Shown here: piece after piece, positions 9,405 to 18,256 of the stretch
How the letters are laid out: the number at the start of each line of letters is the position of its first letter
How positions within the stretch are numbered: the first letter of the stretch is position 1
Assembly: GCA_947447995.1 (NCBI GenBank)
Contig: CANFLQ010000016.1
Location: forward strand, 1-34,548
Length of the DNA: 34,548 nucleotides
Origin: Bacteroidota bacterium
Lineage (GTDB): Bacteria > Bacteroidota > Bacteroidia > 2-12-FULL-35-15
Direction: 5' to 3'
Program-made: the position numbers and the translations under genes
The notes under the pieces: generated by a model
The model's database searches: none
What the model was told of the DNA's origin: nothing
The model's input: only the letters and a program-made list of their open reading frames with translations

Positions 9405-9830
9405 TTACCTTACAATTCTACCATTTCGATTTATAAAATTTTCTTGTCCTGCCCTTTTAACTTTTGCTTCGCCATTCTCAAAATCATAAATCCATTCATA
9501 AATGGGAGGAACAATTTCTTGTCCGCTAGTATTTACTAACCCCCAGCCACCTGCATTATGTCCACTTGAGCTCATTCTCACCCTTGCTAAACCGCTCGAA
9601 AATTTTTCAACCTCGTCGTACTTTGGAGATACCAACACAACCCCTAATGAATCAATGAAGCCCCATTTTCTATTTACTTTAATTGTAGCTATACCATCAC
9701 AAAATGGACCTTGATATTGGTACTGAGATAATTTTGATTCAGATTTTTTTCCTTTTTTTTGAGCAAAAACAATATTAACGGCAAAAAATAACAATGTAAA
9801 TACAAGAAAATATCTTCTATTATTTTTCAA
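9405..9830 (-). CDS. Secreted WG-repeat protein
   Basis: A 141-residue protein with a clear signal peptide: basic start, a hydrophobic core (YFLVFTLLFFAVNIVFA) and cleavage before Gln24. The mature part has two WG (KWG) beta-hairpin repeats: KWGFIDSLGVVLVSPKYDEVEKFSSGLARV and GWGLVNTSGQEIVPPIYEWIYDFENGEAKV, followed by a partial third at NFINRNGRIVR. WG repeats are common in exported Bacteroidota proteins of unknown function. Three repeat units make it very short for the family, so it may be a minimal or trimmed member. It is followed at 22 bases by the 84-aa gene. Confidence 0.85.
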   Translation of the reverse strand: MKNNRRYFLVFTLLFFAVNIVFAQKKGKKSESKLSQYQYQGPFCDGIATIKVNRKWGFIDSLGVVLVSPKYDEVEKFSSGLARVRMSSSGHNAGGWGLVNTSGQEIVPPIYEWIYDFENGEAKVKRAGQENFINRNGRIVR

Positions 9831-10184
9831 AGTGTTTTTATTTATTAATTTTCAATTTTTATACAATGCAATTATCGCATCCAAATTGCTTTTCATAAAT
9901 TTAAGAATTTGTTTTCAGAATTGCAAATGATAGTATTAGAAAATTAGGAATTATAAAGACAGATTATTAATTAAGCCTTAGTTGGTGTTAAAACCAACTA
10001 AATATAGACTTATAAAACATCCGAATAATTTACCAAAAATTATAGCTTAAATCTTCTGTTTTTATAAAACTGAGTACTCAACTATAACTAATCTTCCACA
10101 TTAGAAGTTAACAGCCACTTTGGATACAAAGGTTTTTTTGGGGAATGTAATTTAACTTTTGCAATATGGTATTAGGTTGTATAA
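9831..10184. other. Gene-free gap with one perfect 9-bp hairpin
   Basis: This 354-base AT-rich gap separates the WG-repeat gene (starting at 9830) from the 3' end of pheA. No ORF with coding character is visible in any frame. A perfect inverted repeat, TTAGTTGGT (9978-9986) and ACCAACTAA (9993-10001) with a 6-base loop, could terminate the pheA message, although it stands about 180 bases after the pheA stop and is not followed by a clean T-run. The rest should hold the promoter of the WG-repeat gene. Confidence 0.5.
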
Positions 10185-11024
10185 CTATTGCTCTGGCAAA
10201 TTCGCTTTCACATATTCTCCCAATACCGAAAAATCATTGGTTTCCTTGTTAATTTTAGCCATTGCTTTTTTAAAGTGCTCGTAATCCTTTTTTTTCCATT
10301 CAACATCTAAATGGAAGAAATACTGCCTAGGCTCGCCATATACAGGTACGCTTTGTATTTTAGAAAGATTTAATTTTTCTTCTTTTATAATGTTGAGTAC
10401 ATCGCTCAATGAACCAACTTTATGTTTAAGACGGAAGCAGATGGATGCTTTATCTGTATTTTTAGGTGTTTCATCCGCTTTGGTAAGAATTAAAAAACGG
10501 GTAAAATTAAATTTATTATTCTCAATGCCTTTATCTAAAATGGGCACATTGTACAGCTTTGAGGAAAACTCATTGGCAACAGCAGCAGTATTGCGCAATT
10601 GTTTATCCGCAATGTTTTTTACACAAGAAGCGGTATCTCCTTGTTCTACAATTTTTATATGAGGGTATTTATTTAAAAATACAGTGCATTGTGCCAATGC
10701 CATTGGGTGAGAATGAACAAATTCAATGTCCTTTATTTTTACACCTTTTAATGCCAGCAAATTTAATTCAATTTTTAAATATTGCTCTCCAATAATTTTA
10801 AGTTTATATTGATTTATAAGATTATAATTGGGTAAAATACTTCCTGCTAAAGAGTTTTCAATAGCCAGTACTGCATATTTTGCATCACCTGTTTTTAATG
10901 CATCAGCAACTTTCAAAAAAGTAGCACACTCCAATAGATCAGCATCTTTACCATAATATTTTTGAGCAGCCAAATAATGGAATGAGCCTGCTGTACCGAA
11001 AATTGCAACTTTAGGATTTTTCAT
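10185..11024 (-). CDS. pheA: Prephenate dehydratase with ACT domain
   Basis: A 279-residue monofunctional prephenate dehydratase, converting prephenate to phenylpyruvate for phenylalanine synthesis in the cytoplasm. The periplasmic-binding-like catalytic part has FGTAGSFHYLAA at the start, the ENSLAGS loop (56-62), HSHPMALAQC (104-113) and the catalytic TRF motif at 175-177. The C-terminal ACT domain has GSLSDVL (204-210) and IQSVPVYGEPRQYFF in place of the usual ESRP, so feedback inhibition by phenylalanine is expected. There is no chorismate mutase domain. Its ATG follows the TAA of the DUF5615 gene with no spacer, so it is translationally coupled to a toxin-antitoxin-like pair, an odd partnership. 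Confidence 0.92.
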   Translation of the reverse strand: MKNPKVAIFGTAGSFHYLAAQKYYGKDADLLECATFLKVADALKTGDAKYAVLAIENSLAGSILPNYNLINQYKLKIIGEQYLKIELNLLALKGVKIKDIEFVHSHPMALAQCTVFLNKYPHIKIVEQGDTASCVKNIADKQLRNTAAVANEFSSKLYNVPILDKGIENNKFNFTRFLILTKADETPKNTDKASICFRLKHKVGSLSDVLNIIKEEKLNLSKIQSVPVYGEPRQYFFHLDVEWKKKDYEHFKKAMAKINKETNDFSVLGEYVKANLPEQ

Positions 11025-11378
11025 TTATTCGTGAACAATAATTTTAGTTTTGTGAATTTCTATTAATGAATTTTTACCTAGAGCCTCTACAAGATACCCT
11101 ATATTGTTTGCAAAAATAGTAAGTAATTCATTATTTTTAATGTTTCCGGTTCTAACCACAATAAGTTTTTCGGGTTGATGTTTTATCAAATACGATTCTA
11201 AAAAATCATTGTCCTTTGTAACTACAACACGATTTTCCTGCCGCGAAATCTCAATTATTTGTTTATCGGAAGTGGAGTTTTTATCTGTTAATTCTAAGGT
11301 GTGCTTAGAATCGAAACCTTTTGAATTTAAAAGTTCAGAAATAGATATTGGCAATTGTGCATCGACAATAAACTTCAC
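11025..11378 (-). CDS. DUF5615 PIN-like protein (putative toxin)
   Basis: A 117-residue protein starting at GTG 11378 (VKFIVDAQLPISISELL), which overlaps the TGA of the DUF433 gene by four bases (GTGA). Longer starts upstream would run through the DUF433 gene and lack family similarity. The DUF5615/Mut7-C-type PIN fold is shown by the N-terminal VDAQLP with Asp6, then Asp38 and the VVVTKDNDF strand with Asp56 and Asp58, four acidic residues suited to metal binding and RNA cleavage. DUF433-DUF5615 pairs are widely predicted to be toxin-antitoxin modules, with this protein as toxin. Its stop touches the pheA start codon. Toxicity is inferred from family and context. Confidence 0.8.
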   Translation of the reverse strand: MKFIVDAQLPISISELLNSKGFDSKHTLELTDKNSTSDKQIIEISRQENRVVVTKDNDFLESYLIKHQPEKLIVVRTGNIKNNELLTIFANNIGYLVEALGKNSLIEIHKTKIIVHE

Positions 11379-11611
11379 GAGGCGATTTTGTAAATGCTTT
11401 TTATTTGAGTAAGCCTTGCTGCGTAGCCTATACAAGCCAACAAGTCCTCTTTTACTAAATCGGGATAATCAGCTAATATTTCTTCTGTAGACATTCCTGA
11501 AGCCAATAACTCAAGCATTGATTCAACAGGATACCTCAAGCCACGTATAACGGGTTTACCGTGGCAGATATCAGAATTAATAGTAATTCTATTTAATAAT
11601 TCGTTTTCCAT
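11375..11611 (-). CDS. DUF433 protein (putative antitoxin)
   Basis: A 78-residue protein with the DUF433 signature throughout: ITINSDICHGKPVIRGLRYPVESMLELLASGMSTEEILADYPDL, then a helix with the typical LLACIGYAAR. The family has a winged-helix-like DNA-binding fold and is the usual upstream partner of DUF5615 proteins; it probably neutralises the toxin and represses the operon. It starts at ATG 11611 and its TGA is embedded in the GTG start of the next gene. The gap of 33 bases to the VIT gene upstream must hold its promoter if it has its own. Confidence 0.82.
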   Translation of the reverse strand: MENELLNRITINSDICHGKPVIRGLRYPVESMLELLASGMSTEEILADYPDLVKEDLLACIGYAARLTQIKSIYKIAS

Positions 11612-11644
11612 CTATACAAATGTAAGTATAATCAAATAAACCAA

Positions 11645-12361
11645 CTACATCACCCCATCAAAAAACTTAGCTACTCCAAATGCAGCAGCAGCAGCTAATA
11701 CACCAATAAGTGTTACTTTTAAAGCACCTTTTATTGGCGCTTGTCCGGTTACTTTACTTTTAAAATAACCAAAAATAAAAAGACAAACAATGGTGATTGA
11801 TGCCGAAAGCATTAATCCTTCATAAGGAGTTGAAGTAAAAAAGTATGCTAAAAGCGGTAACAAACCACCTACTATGTATGAAATACCAATATTTGCGGCA
11901 CTATTACGGGCACGGTTTGGATGTGGTGCTTCCAAACCCAATTCAAACTTCATCATAAAATCAACCCATTTATCTTTATCTTTCACTAATTCATCTACTA
12001 TCAAATTTTGGGTAGCATCGGTAAAACCATAATTAGCAAATACTTCTTTCACCTCTGCTCTTTCCATTTCTGGTTTGTGTTCCACCTCATCGTACTCACG
12101 TTTCAATTCTGCCTGATAATGTTCTTGTTCTGTTTTTCCTGATAAGTAACCACCTAAACCCATAGCAATACTTCCTGCTACAATTTCTGCAATACCTGCG
12201 GTGATGATGATGGAATTATCATGCACAGCGCCACTTAATCCGGCAGCCAACGCAAATGGAACGGTAAGACCATCGGCCATACCAATAACAACATCTGTAA
12301 TAAATTCAGAGCTTTTGAGGTGTTCCTCCTTGTGGTCGTGATGATGAGTATGTGAAGACAT
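11645..12361 (-). CDS. VIT1/CCC1 family iron/manganese transporter
   Basis: A 238-residue membrane protein with a His-rich start (MSSHTHHHDHKEEH). The first helix carries FITDVVIGMADGLTVPFALAAGLSGAV, the hallmark of the vacuolar iron transporter family, followed by the AGIAEIVAGSIAMGLGGYLSGKTE helix. A cytoplasmic metal-binding segment (about residues 80-150) has many Glu, including EYDEVEHKPEMERAEVKEVF and FELGLEAPHPNRA; three more helices follow. The family exports Fe2+ or Mn2+ from the cytosol. ATG 12361 is preferred because it yields the usual His-rich N-terminus; a longer frame from 12427 has no family similarity. No Fur box is obvious. Confidence 0.88.
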   Translation of the reverse strand: MSSHTHHHDHKEEHLKSSEFITDVVIGMADGLTVPFALAAGLSGAVHDNSIIITAGIAEIVAGSIAMGLGGYLSGKTEQEHYQAELKREYDEVEHKPEMERAEVKEVFANYGFTDATQNLIVDELVKDKDKWVDFMMKFELGLEAPHPNRARNSAANIGISYIVGGLLPLLAYFFTSTPYEGLMLSASITIVCLFIFGYFKSKVTGQAPIKGALKVTLIGVLAAAAAFGVAKFFDGVM

Positions 12362-12565
12362 TGAGCCTCTAATTTTTTTATAATACAAAGATGAAAAAAT
12401 ATTTAATACCAATGCAGAATATAACAACTAGGATTTCAATTAAAATTCCCTTTGCGGATATTTTATTGAATTTAAGAAATAGATGATAAATTTAAGGTAA
12501 TCCAACCTTCCCTTAATCTTTGGTATATCAATTTAATATATTGTTATATTTACCATATCAAAAAA

Positions 12566-13516
12566 ATGAAGAAAATGAAAAAAAAGGTAATAACAGCAAT
12601 AATTTACGTGATTACATTAATCAATACCTATGCTCAGGTATTGGATTGTAATTTTACGCTTAATACAGGAAATAATAATCAAACTATTTGTTTAGATTCT
12701 CCGGTTAATGACATTACATATAATACTCAAGACAATAGTACCGTTAAAGGATTACCTCCCGGAGTTACTTCAAAATTTTTTAATATAAACTGTTGCTGTG
12801 CACCATGCCCAACTAGCCATCTTGATATTATTGATACGGCAAGAGCTAGTGGTGTTTATACATATACTTTAGTTGGTAGCTATTGTAATAATTCGACAAC
12901 AGTAACAGGGACGATAAACGTAAGCACCACAGGATCGTGTTATCGCAATTGTTTTGCAAATTTTATTACCACTTATGATACGCTTCAAAATCAATTTACT
13001 TTATTGGTAGATCAAGCAGTATCAGCAACCAGCTTCAATTGGAATTTTGGGGATGGTACAACTTCTACATTAGTACAACCTACTCATGCCTTTTCCACAG
13101 ACACTACTTATAACGTCTGTTTAACAGCAACAACAGCTGCTAATAATACGTGTACTTATTGTCATACGATTGGCAAGAATTACAAAGGAAATATTTTAAG
13201 GACTCAGGGATTTTCTTTAAAGGTTTTAAATACTCAAAATGTAGCATCGGAGATTGCTTCAGAAACTTCAGTAAACACTAATTTTATAGTTTATCCAAAC
13301 CCGACAAATGGACAATCAGCAATTAAATTTAACAGATTAGTTTCCAAAGTTGCTATTAACATTTATAACTCTGTAGGGCAAAAAATAATCGAGAATTTAG
13401 ATTTTTCGGGTATGATTTACAGTATTAATTTAACAAATCAACCTTCGGGGTTATATACAGTTGAGGTAATTCAAGAGGAAAAGAATGTATCTAAGGTTAA
13501 AATAATTGTACGCTAA
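12566..13516 (+). CDS. Secreted PKD-domain protein with T9SS C-terminal sorting domain
   Basis: A 316-residue export cargo. The signal peptide is MKKMKKKVITAIIYVITLIN followed by TYAQ. A Cys-rich N-terminal module (NCCCAPCP near residue 74) precedes a PKD domain with the typical SFNWNFGDGTTSTLVQPTHAF and DTTYNVCLTA segments (about 145-200). The last 75 residues form a type A type IX secretion sorting domain: NFIVYPNPTNGQSAIKF, VAINIYNSVGQKI, and PSGLYTVEVIQ ending KVKIIVR. It is therefore expected at the cell surface or in the medium after the sorting domain is removed. Function is unknown; PKD modules usually mediate protein or polysaccharide contacts. Its transcription ends in the palindrome at 13554-13599. 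Confidence 0.88.
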   Translation: MKKMKKKVITAIIYVITLINTYAQVLDCNFTLNTGNNNQTICLDSPVNDITYNTQDNSTVKGLPPGVTSKFFNINCCCAPCPTSHLDIIDTARASGVYTYTLVGSYCNNSTTVTGTINVSTTGSCYRNCFANFITTYDTLQNQFTLLVDQAVSATSFNWNFGDGTTSTLVQPTHAFSTDTTYNVCLTATTAANNTCTYCHTIGKNYKGNILRTQGFSLKVLNTQNVASEIASETSVNTNFIVYPNPTNGQSAIKFNRLVSKVAINIYNSVGQKIIENLDFSGMIYSINLTNQPSGLYTVEVIQEEKNVSKVKIIVR

Positions 13517-13553
13517 TAATAATTGTATACAAGCCCAATCCAACATTAGAACA

Positions 13554-13599
13554 TAAAAACAACAACGCCCTTAGTTAACTAAGGGCGTTGTTGTTTTTA
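13554..13599. terminator. 46-nt perfect palindrome, bidirectional terminator
   Basis: Each half is 23 bases and the two arms are exactly complementary: AACAACGCCCTTAGTT then AACTAAGGGCGTTGTT, flanked by TAAAAAC on the left and GTTTTTA on the right. The GC-rich middle of the stem plus a run of T on either strand makes an intrinsic terminator that works in both directions. It lies between two converging genes, 37 bases after the PKD protein and 36 bases after the sucB stop as read from the other side. Confidence 0.92.
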
Positions 13600-13635
13600 A
13601 AATTAGTTCTTCAATTTTATTTTAAATCAATATTA

Positions 13636-14874
13636 TTATAATCCTAAAACAACTTCACCCGGGTCTTTTCCGCCAAACAGCATCTTGGTAGGGTTTTCCA
13701 ACATTTCTTTTACTTTTACAAGGAACCCAACCGATTCACGACCATCAATAACGCGGTGGTCGTAAGACAATGCCACATACATCATTGGGCGAATAACCAC
13801 TTGTCCGTTTACCGCTATTGGACGATCAACTACATTGTGCATCCCTAAAATAGCACTTTGTGGAGGGTTAATGATGGGAGTACTCATCATGGAGCCAAAT
13901 ACACCGCCGTTGGTGATTGTAAATGTACCACCTGTCATATCATCCAATGTAATTTTATTGTCGCGGGCTTTTATTGCCAGATTTTTAATTGCGGTTTCTA
14001 TCTGTGCAAGGCTCATTTGTTCTGCATTACGAACAACTGGCACTACCAAGCCCTTTGGTGCGCTCACAGCAACACCAATATCAGCATATTTATGATATAC
14101 AATTTCTTCACCATCTATCATGGCATTTACAGCAGGGAAATGATTCAACGCTTCTGTAACAGCCTTTGTAAAAAAGCTCATAAAACCAAGATTTGTACCG
14201 TGTACTTCTTTAAATTTATCTTTGTATTTGGCACGTAATGCGTAAATAGCACTCATATCTACTTCGTTAAAAGTAGTTAGCATAGCAGTTTCGTTTTTTA
14301 CAGCCACCAAACGTTGTGCTAATTTTTTACGAAGCGGAGTCATCTTCGCTCTTTCGGTATCTCTGGTTCCACCCCAACCTGCTGTGGCTGAACTATCAAA
14401 TCCAGCAGACAATGCGTTTATAACATCCCCTTTGGTGATACGACCATCTTTACCTGTTCCACTTAATTTATTAGCTAAAATTTTATTTTCTTCCATCAAC
14501 TTTTTAGCTGCTGGCGAAGGTGTTCCGCTGGCGTAGCTTTCCGACTTTACAACTTCCTTAACTGGCGTAGCAGCAGCCTTAGGTGCTTCCGCTTTAGCAG
14601 CAGCCTTAGGTGCCTCGGCTTTCGCTTCTCCTTTTACAGAAGTATCTATCGAGCAAACCACTTGCCCAACTTTTACTGTTTCGCCTTCGGCAACCAATAT
14701 TTTAAGCGCGCCAGACTCTTCGGCATTAAGCGTCAATGTAGCCTTATCCGATTCTATTTCAGCCATTTCCTCATCTTTTTCTACAAACTCTCCCTCCTTT
14801 TTTATCCAACGAGAAATAACAACTTCGGTAATCGATTCACCGGGACTAGGTACTTTAATTTCTATGATTGCCAT
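13636..14874 (-). CDS. sucB: Dihydrolipoamide succinyltransferase (E2 of 2-oxoglutarate dehydrogenase)
   Basis: A 412-residue E2 enzyme that transfers the succinyl group from lipoyllysine to CoA in the TCA cycle. The domain order is: one lipoyl domain (1-78) with the lipoylated Lys44 in EIESDKATL; an Ala/Pro/Lys-rich linker (80-112); a peripheral-subunit-binding domain (about 117-155, [13 protein letters not shown] and [11 protein letters not shown]); and a catalytic domain from about 185 with the active-site [11 protein letters not shown], His373 and Asp377. Length and single lipoyl domain fit the succinyl- rather than the acetyl-transferase. It lies 70 bases after sucA in the same operon. 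Confidence 0.95.
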   Translation of the reverse strand: MAIIEIKVPSPGESITEVVISRWIKKEGEFVEKDEEMAEIESDKATLTLNAEESGALKILVAEGETVKVGQVVCSIDTSVKGEAKAEAPKAAAKAEAPKAAATPVKEVVKSESYASGTPSPAAKKLMEENKILANKLSGTGKDGRITKGDVINALSAGFDSSATAGWGGTRDTERAKMTPLRKKLAQRLVAVKNETAMLTTFNEVDMSAIYALRAKYKDKFKEVHGTNLGFMSFFTKAVTEALNHFPAVNAMIDGEEIVYHKYADIGVAVSAPKGLVVPVVRNAEQMSLAQIETAIKNLAIKARDNKITLDDMTGGTFTITNGGVFGSMMSTPIINPPQSAILGMHNVVDRPIAVNGQVVIRPMMYVALSYDHRVIDGRESVGFLVKVKEMLENPTKMLFGGKDPGEVVLGL

Positions 14875-14944
14875 AATTTAGTTCTTAATTTTTTATAAAT
14901 ATTACACCTTCTCTCCTTTAAAAATAACTGAGCTAAGGCCTTTT

Positions 14945-17686
14945 CTATTTAGTTACCAATTGTTTTTTAAATACTGCTTCCATTATATTTTTTTCCTGTG
15001 CAACGTGCAGTTTAGCATATCCTGTTGCTGGACTGGCGGATGCTGCTCGACCAACATATTTTAGAATTTGCCCATTCAATAATTTTACAGTTCTAAATGA
15101 TAATAACGCATGTACCCAGGCTCCCATGTTTTCTGGCTCTTCCTGAACCCAAAGGTATTCTTCCGCATTTTTATATTTAGCTATAATTTCATTTACTTTT
15201 TTCAATGGGAAAGGATACAATTGTTCTAATCGCACAATTGCAAGGTCATCATAACCTTCTTTTGTTTTTGTATCTATCAAATCATAAAAAATTTTTCCTG
15301 TACAAAAAACTACTTTCTTAACCAATTTAGCAGTTGCTGTAACATCGTCAATTACTTCCTGAAATGTTGTTTCTGTAAAGTCTTTCAACGATGAAACGCA
15401 AGCAGGGTAACGCAATAATTTTTTAGGTGTAAAGCAAACCAATGGTTTACGGAAATCGCGCTTTAATTGGCGGCGCAATACGTGAAACTGATTAGCAGGT
15501 GTTGTACAATTTACCACTTGCATATTATCCTCGGCACATTGCTGTAAAAAACGTTCCATACGAGCACTTGAATGTTCTGGACCCATACCTTCAAAACCAT
15601 GAGGCAATAACATAACCAATCCGCTCATTCGTTTCCATTTGTATTCGGATGCTGTAATATATTGGTCAATAATAATTTGAGCACCGTTAAAAAAGTCGCC
15701 AAACTGGGCTTCCCATATAGTAAGTGTAAATGGGGCCGTTAATGAATAACCGTATTCAAAGCCCAAAACGCCATATTCAGAAAGATGAGAGTTATAAATA
15801 GCCAACTTAGCGTCCGTTCCAATATTATTCAATGGAATATATTGTTCTTCCGAATCTTCCACACGCACTACAGCATGACGGTGGGAGAATGTGCCTCTTT
15901 GAACATCTTGTCCGCTAAAACGAACAGGATTACCTTCGTTCATTAAAGTAGCATAAGCCATCAATTCGCCCATTGCCCAATCGTATTTATCATCAACAAT
16001 CATGGCAGCTCTGTCGGCAAATAATTTTTCTGTTTTATTGAAAAACTTTTTGTCGGATGGAAGCACCGATATTTTTTTTGCAATATTTATAAAGGTCTTT
16101 TTATCAACTGCGGTACTGTTTGCAATATCAACAAATTCAGGCTCAGCGGGTTTTAATTTGCTCCACTGACTTTCAAGATAGGATGGTAATACTGATTGAC
16201 CTTTTTGTTTAGCTAAATCTAATTTCCCTTGTAAAAGATCTTTAAAATCTTTCTGCAACTGTTTGGATGAAGCTTCATCAATAATTCCATCTGCAATTAA
16301 TTTTTTAACATATATCTCGCGAGGATTGGGATGAGCAGCAATTGCTTTATATAACAACGGTTGTGTGAAACGAGGTTCATCACCTTCGTTATGCCCGTAT
16401 TTACGGTAACACAACACATCTATAAATACATCTTTATGAAATTTTTGGCGGTATTCCATTGCCATTTGTATGGCATATACTACTGCTTCGGTGTCATCGC
16501 CATTTACGTGAAACACGGGAGATAGCACCACTTTAGCAACATCGGTACAATAGGTGCTTGAACGAGCATCTAAATAATTAGTAGTAAAACCAACTTGATT
16601 GTTAATTACTATATGAATAGTACCGCCCGTTTTATAACCAGTTAATAAACTCATTTGAATTACTTCATACGTAATTCCTTGTCCGGCTAAAGCTGCATCA
16701 CCGTGAATTAAAATGGGGCAAACTTTATTGTTATCACCATTGTGAAACATATCAATTTTAGCACGTGCAGACCCTTCAACAACAGGGTCAACGGTTTCTA
16801 AGTGTGAAGGATTTGGTATTAAACTGATGTGAAATTTATTTCCTTTTTCTGTAACCCTGTCACTCGAAAAACCTTGATGGTATTTAACATCGCCACCAAA
16901 CATAATATCTTCCGACAAATATCCTTCGAATTCGGCAAACAACTCTTCGTAACGTTTACCCAATACATTGGTTAAAATACCTAATCGCCCACGGTGTGCC
17001 ATACCAACAACATAATCTTTAATTCCCATATCGGCACCCTTTTCAAAAAGGGCTTCTAATGCAGGGATAACAGCATCTCCACCTTCTAACGAAAAACGTT
17101 TTTGACCAACGAATTTTGTATGTAAAAAATTTTCAAACTCAACAGCTTTGGTTAAATTATTTAGGATGATTAGCTTTTCTTTAACACTGAACACAGGCAA
17201 ATTTTTGCTTGTTTCCATTTTGCTTTGAAACCAGTTTACAACATCTGGGTGACGCACGTATTTAAACTCTGCACCGATAGAACGGCAATAGGTTTCATTC
17301 AAATGCGCTACAATATCTTTTAGCTTTGCGGGTCCAATTCCTAATTCAACTCCTGCCTGAAATACCGTTTCTAAATCACTATTCCCTAATCCGAATGTTT
17401 CCACATCCAAAGTTGGAGTATACTTTCTACGTTCGCGAACGGGGTTGGTAAGTGTAAATAAATGACCGCGAGAACGATAACCATTAATTAGATTAATAAC
17501 ATCGAATTCTTTTTTTACATTATTCGGAATTTCACCTGTATCTTGATAACTCTTTCGGGCAAATTCAAAGCCTTCAAAAAATTTTTGCCAACCGTAATCC
17601 ACCGAACTGTTATCGTTCATATATTGCTGAAACAAAACCTCCATTGAAGAGATGTCTGCATTGCCCAAGTAGGAAAATTTATCCAT
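14945..17686 (-). CDS. sucA: 2-oxoglutarate dehydrogenase E1 component
   Basis: A 913-residue thiamine diphosphate enzyme that decarboxylates 2-oxoglutarate and passes the succinyl group to the E2 encoded next. The N-terminal E2-binding segment (FSYLGNADISSMEVLFQQYM, SVDYGWQKFFEGF) is intact. Further motifs are GMAHRGRLG (228-236), SHLETVDPVVEG (294-305), the HGDAALAGQG cofactor loop (328-337) and NNQVGFTT (362-369). The C-terminal half has the transketolase-like pyrimidine domain with FSGQDVQRGTFSHRH and the LLPHGFEGMGPEHSSAR segment. Full length, no sign of damage. A promoter of TAnnTTTG type lies just upstream. Confidence 0.96.
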   Translation of the reverse strand: MDKFSYLGNADISSMEVLFQQYMNDNSSVDYGWQKFFEGFEFARKSYQDTGEIPNNVKKEFDVINLINGYRSRGHLFTLTNPVRERRKYTPTLDVETFGLGNSDLETVFQAGVELGIGPAKLKDIVAHLNETYCRSIGAEFKYVRHPDVVNWFQSKMETSKNLPVFSVKEKLIILNNLTKAVEFENFLHTKFVGQKRFSLEGGDAVIPALEALFEKGADMGIKDYVVGMAHRGRLGILTNVLGKRYEELFAEFEGYLSEDIMFGGDVKYHQGFSSDRVTEKGNKFHISLIPNPSHLETVDPVVEGSARAKIDMFHNGDNNKVCPILIHGDAALAGQGITYEVIQMSLLTGYKTGGTIHIVINNQVGFTTNYLDARSSTYCTDVAKVVLSPVFHVNGDDTEAVVYAIQMAMEYRQKFHKDVFIDVLCYRKYGHNEGDEPRFTQPLLYKAIAAHPNPREIYVKKLIADGIIDEASSKQLQKDFKDLLQGKLDLAKQKGQSVLPSYLESQWSKLKPAEPEFVDIANSTAVDKKTFINIAKKISVLPSDKKFFNKTEKLFADRAAMIVDDKYDWAMGELMAYATLMNEGNPVRFSGQDVQRGTFSHRHAVVRVEDSEEQYIPLNNIGTDAKLAIYNSHLSEYGVLGFEYGYSLTAPFTLTIWEAQFGDFFNGAQIIIDQYITASEYKWKRMSGLVMLLPHGFEGMGPEHSSARMERFLQQCAEDNMQVVNCTTPANQFHVLRRQLKRDFRKPLVCFTPKKLLRYPACVSSLKDFTETTFQEVIDDVTATAKLVKKVVFCTGKIFYDLIDTKTKEGYDDLAIVRLEQLYPFPLKKVNEIIAKYKNAEEYLWVQEEPENMGAWVHALLSFRTVKLLNGQILKYVGRAASASPATGYAKLHVAQEKNIMEAVFKKQLVTK

Positions 17687-17715
17687 ATTTATTCTGAAAA
17701 TTAATTTAAAGCCTA

Positions 17716-17723
17716 CAAATTTA
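17716..17723 (-). promoter_or_regulatory. Putative -7 promoter element of sucAB (TAAATTTG)
   Basis: Read on the minus strand, TAAATTTG matches the Bacteroidota -7 consensus TAnnTTTG exactly and lies 29 bases upstream of the sucA ATG. The upstream TTTG element is not clearly present. The remaining gap to 17899 shows no ORF or strong structure. Confidence 0.5.
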
Positions 17724-17899
17724 AGGTTTTTAGCGAAAAAAGGAAATAAATTCGCCAGTTTTTAACTTTTGAGCATTTTAAAAAATATTTTTTTAGTGAT
17801 AAATTTTATAGGGGGTAAAATAAAAAAGATACAACTATTTTTAATATATGAATAAATTTACATGGGCAAAAAATACAAATAACCGTATTTTAAAACGCT

Positions 17900-18256
17900 T
17901 TAACTCTTTTTGTAATATTGACGGATAACTACTTTTTGCAACTCTCGCTTAATTATTAAATCAGTAATGATTTCGGAGAACGATTCAGAAGCATTTGAAT
18001 CTACAGCTTTTTTTATTTGAATATCACTGATATCAATACGATACATGACACCTAAAAATTTAGAATGGTTATTTGAAATAAGTTTGTGGATATGTGGCTC
18101 AATCTGCTCAAATAACTCCTCATAAGCATTATAGGCATTTCCAGAAAATTTAATATCCATTCCAAACATATCAAAATCCTTGATAATCTGACTGGCTGTA
18201 TCTTTGATAAGATCAAGTCGATTAAAGTATTGAGATATGTTTTTAATATCCATCAT
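17900..18256 (-). CDS. Hypothetical protein coupled to [2Fe-2S] ferredoxin
   Basis: A 118-residue protein of unknown function, predicted mostly helical, with no signal peptide or membrane segment and no cysteine. Its ATG overlaps the TGA of the ferredoxin gene (ATGA), so the two are translationally coupled and probably act together. The C-terminus is basic (IIKRELQKVVIRQYYKKS). The second codon is also ATG, so the start could be three bases later. Possible roles include a partner or acceptor of the ferredoxin, but the sequence alone gives no catalytic motif. Confidence 0.7.
   Translation of the reverse strand: MMDIKNISQYFNRLDLIKDTASQIIKDFDMFGMDIKFSGNAYNAYEELFEQIEPHIHKLISNNHSKFLGVMYRIDISDIQIKKAVDSNASESFSEIITDLIIKRELQKVVIRQYYKKS

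Noticed and set aside
11025-11435. Longer DUF5615 frame (136 aa) starting at 11435
   Set aside because: The first 19 residues run inside the DUF433 gene and are not part of the PIN-like fold; GTG 11378 with the GTGA overlap is the natural start.
12362-12427. 22-residue N-terminal extension of the VIT1/CCC1 protein
   Set aside because: ATG 12361 yields the His-rich start usual for the family, and the extension has no similarity.
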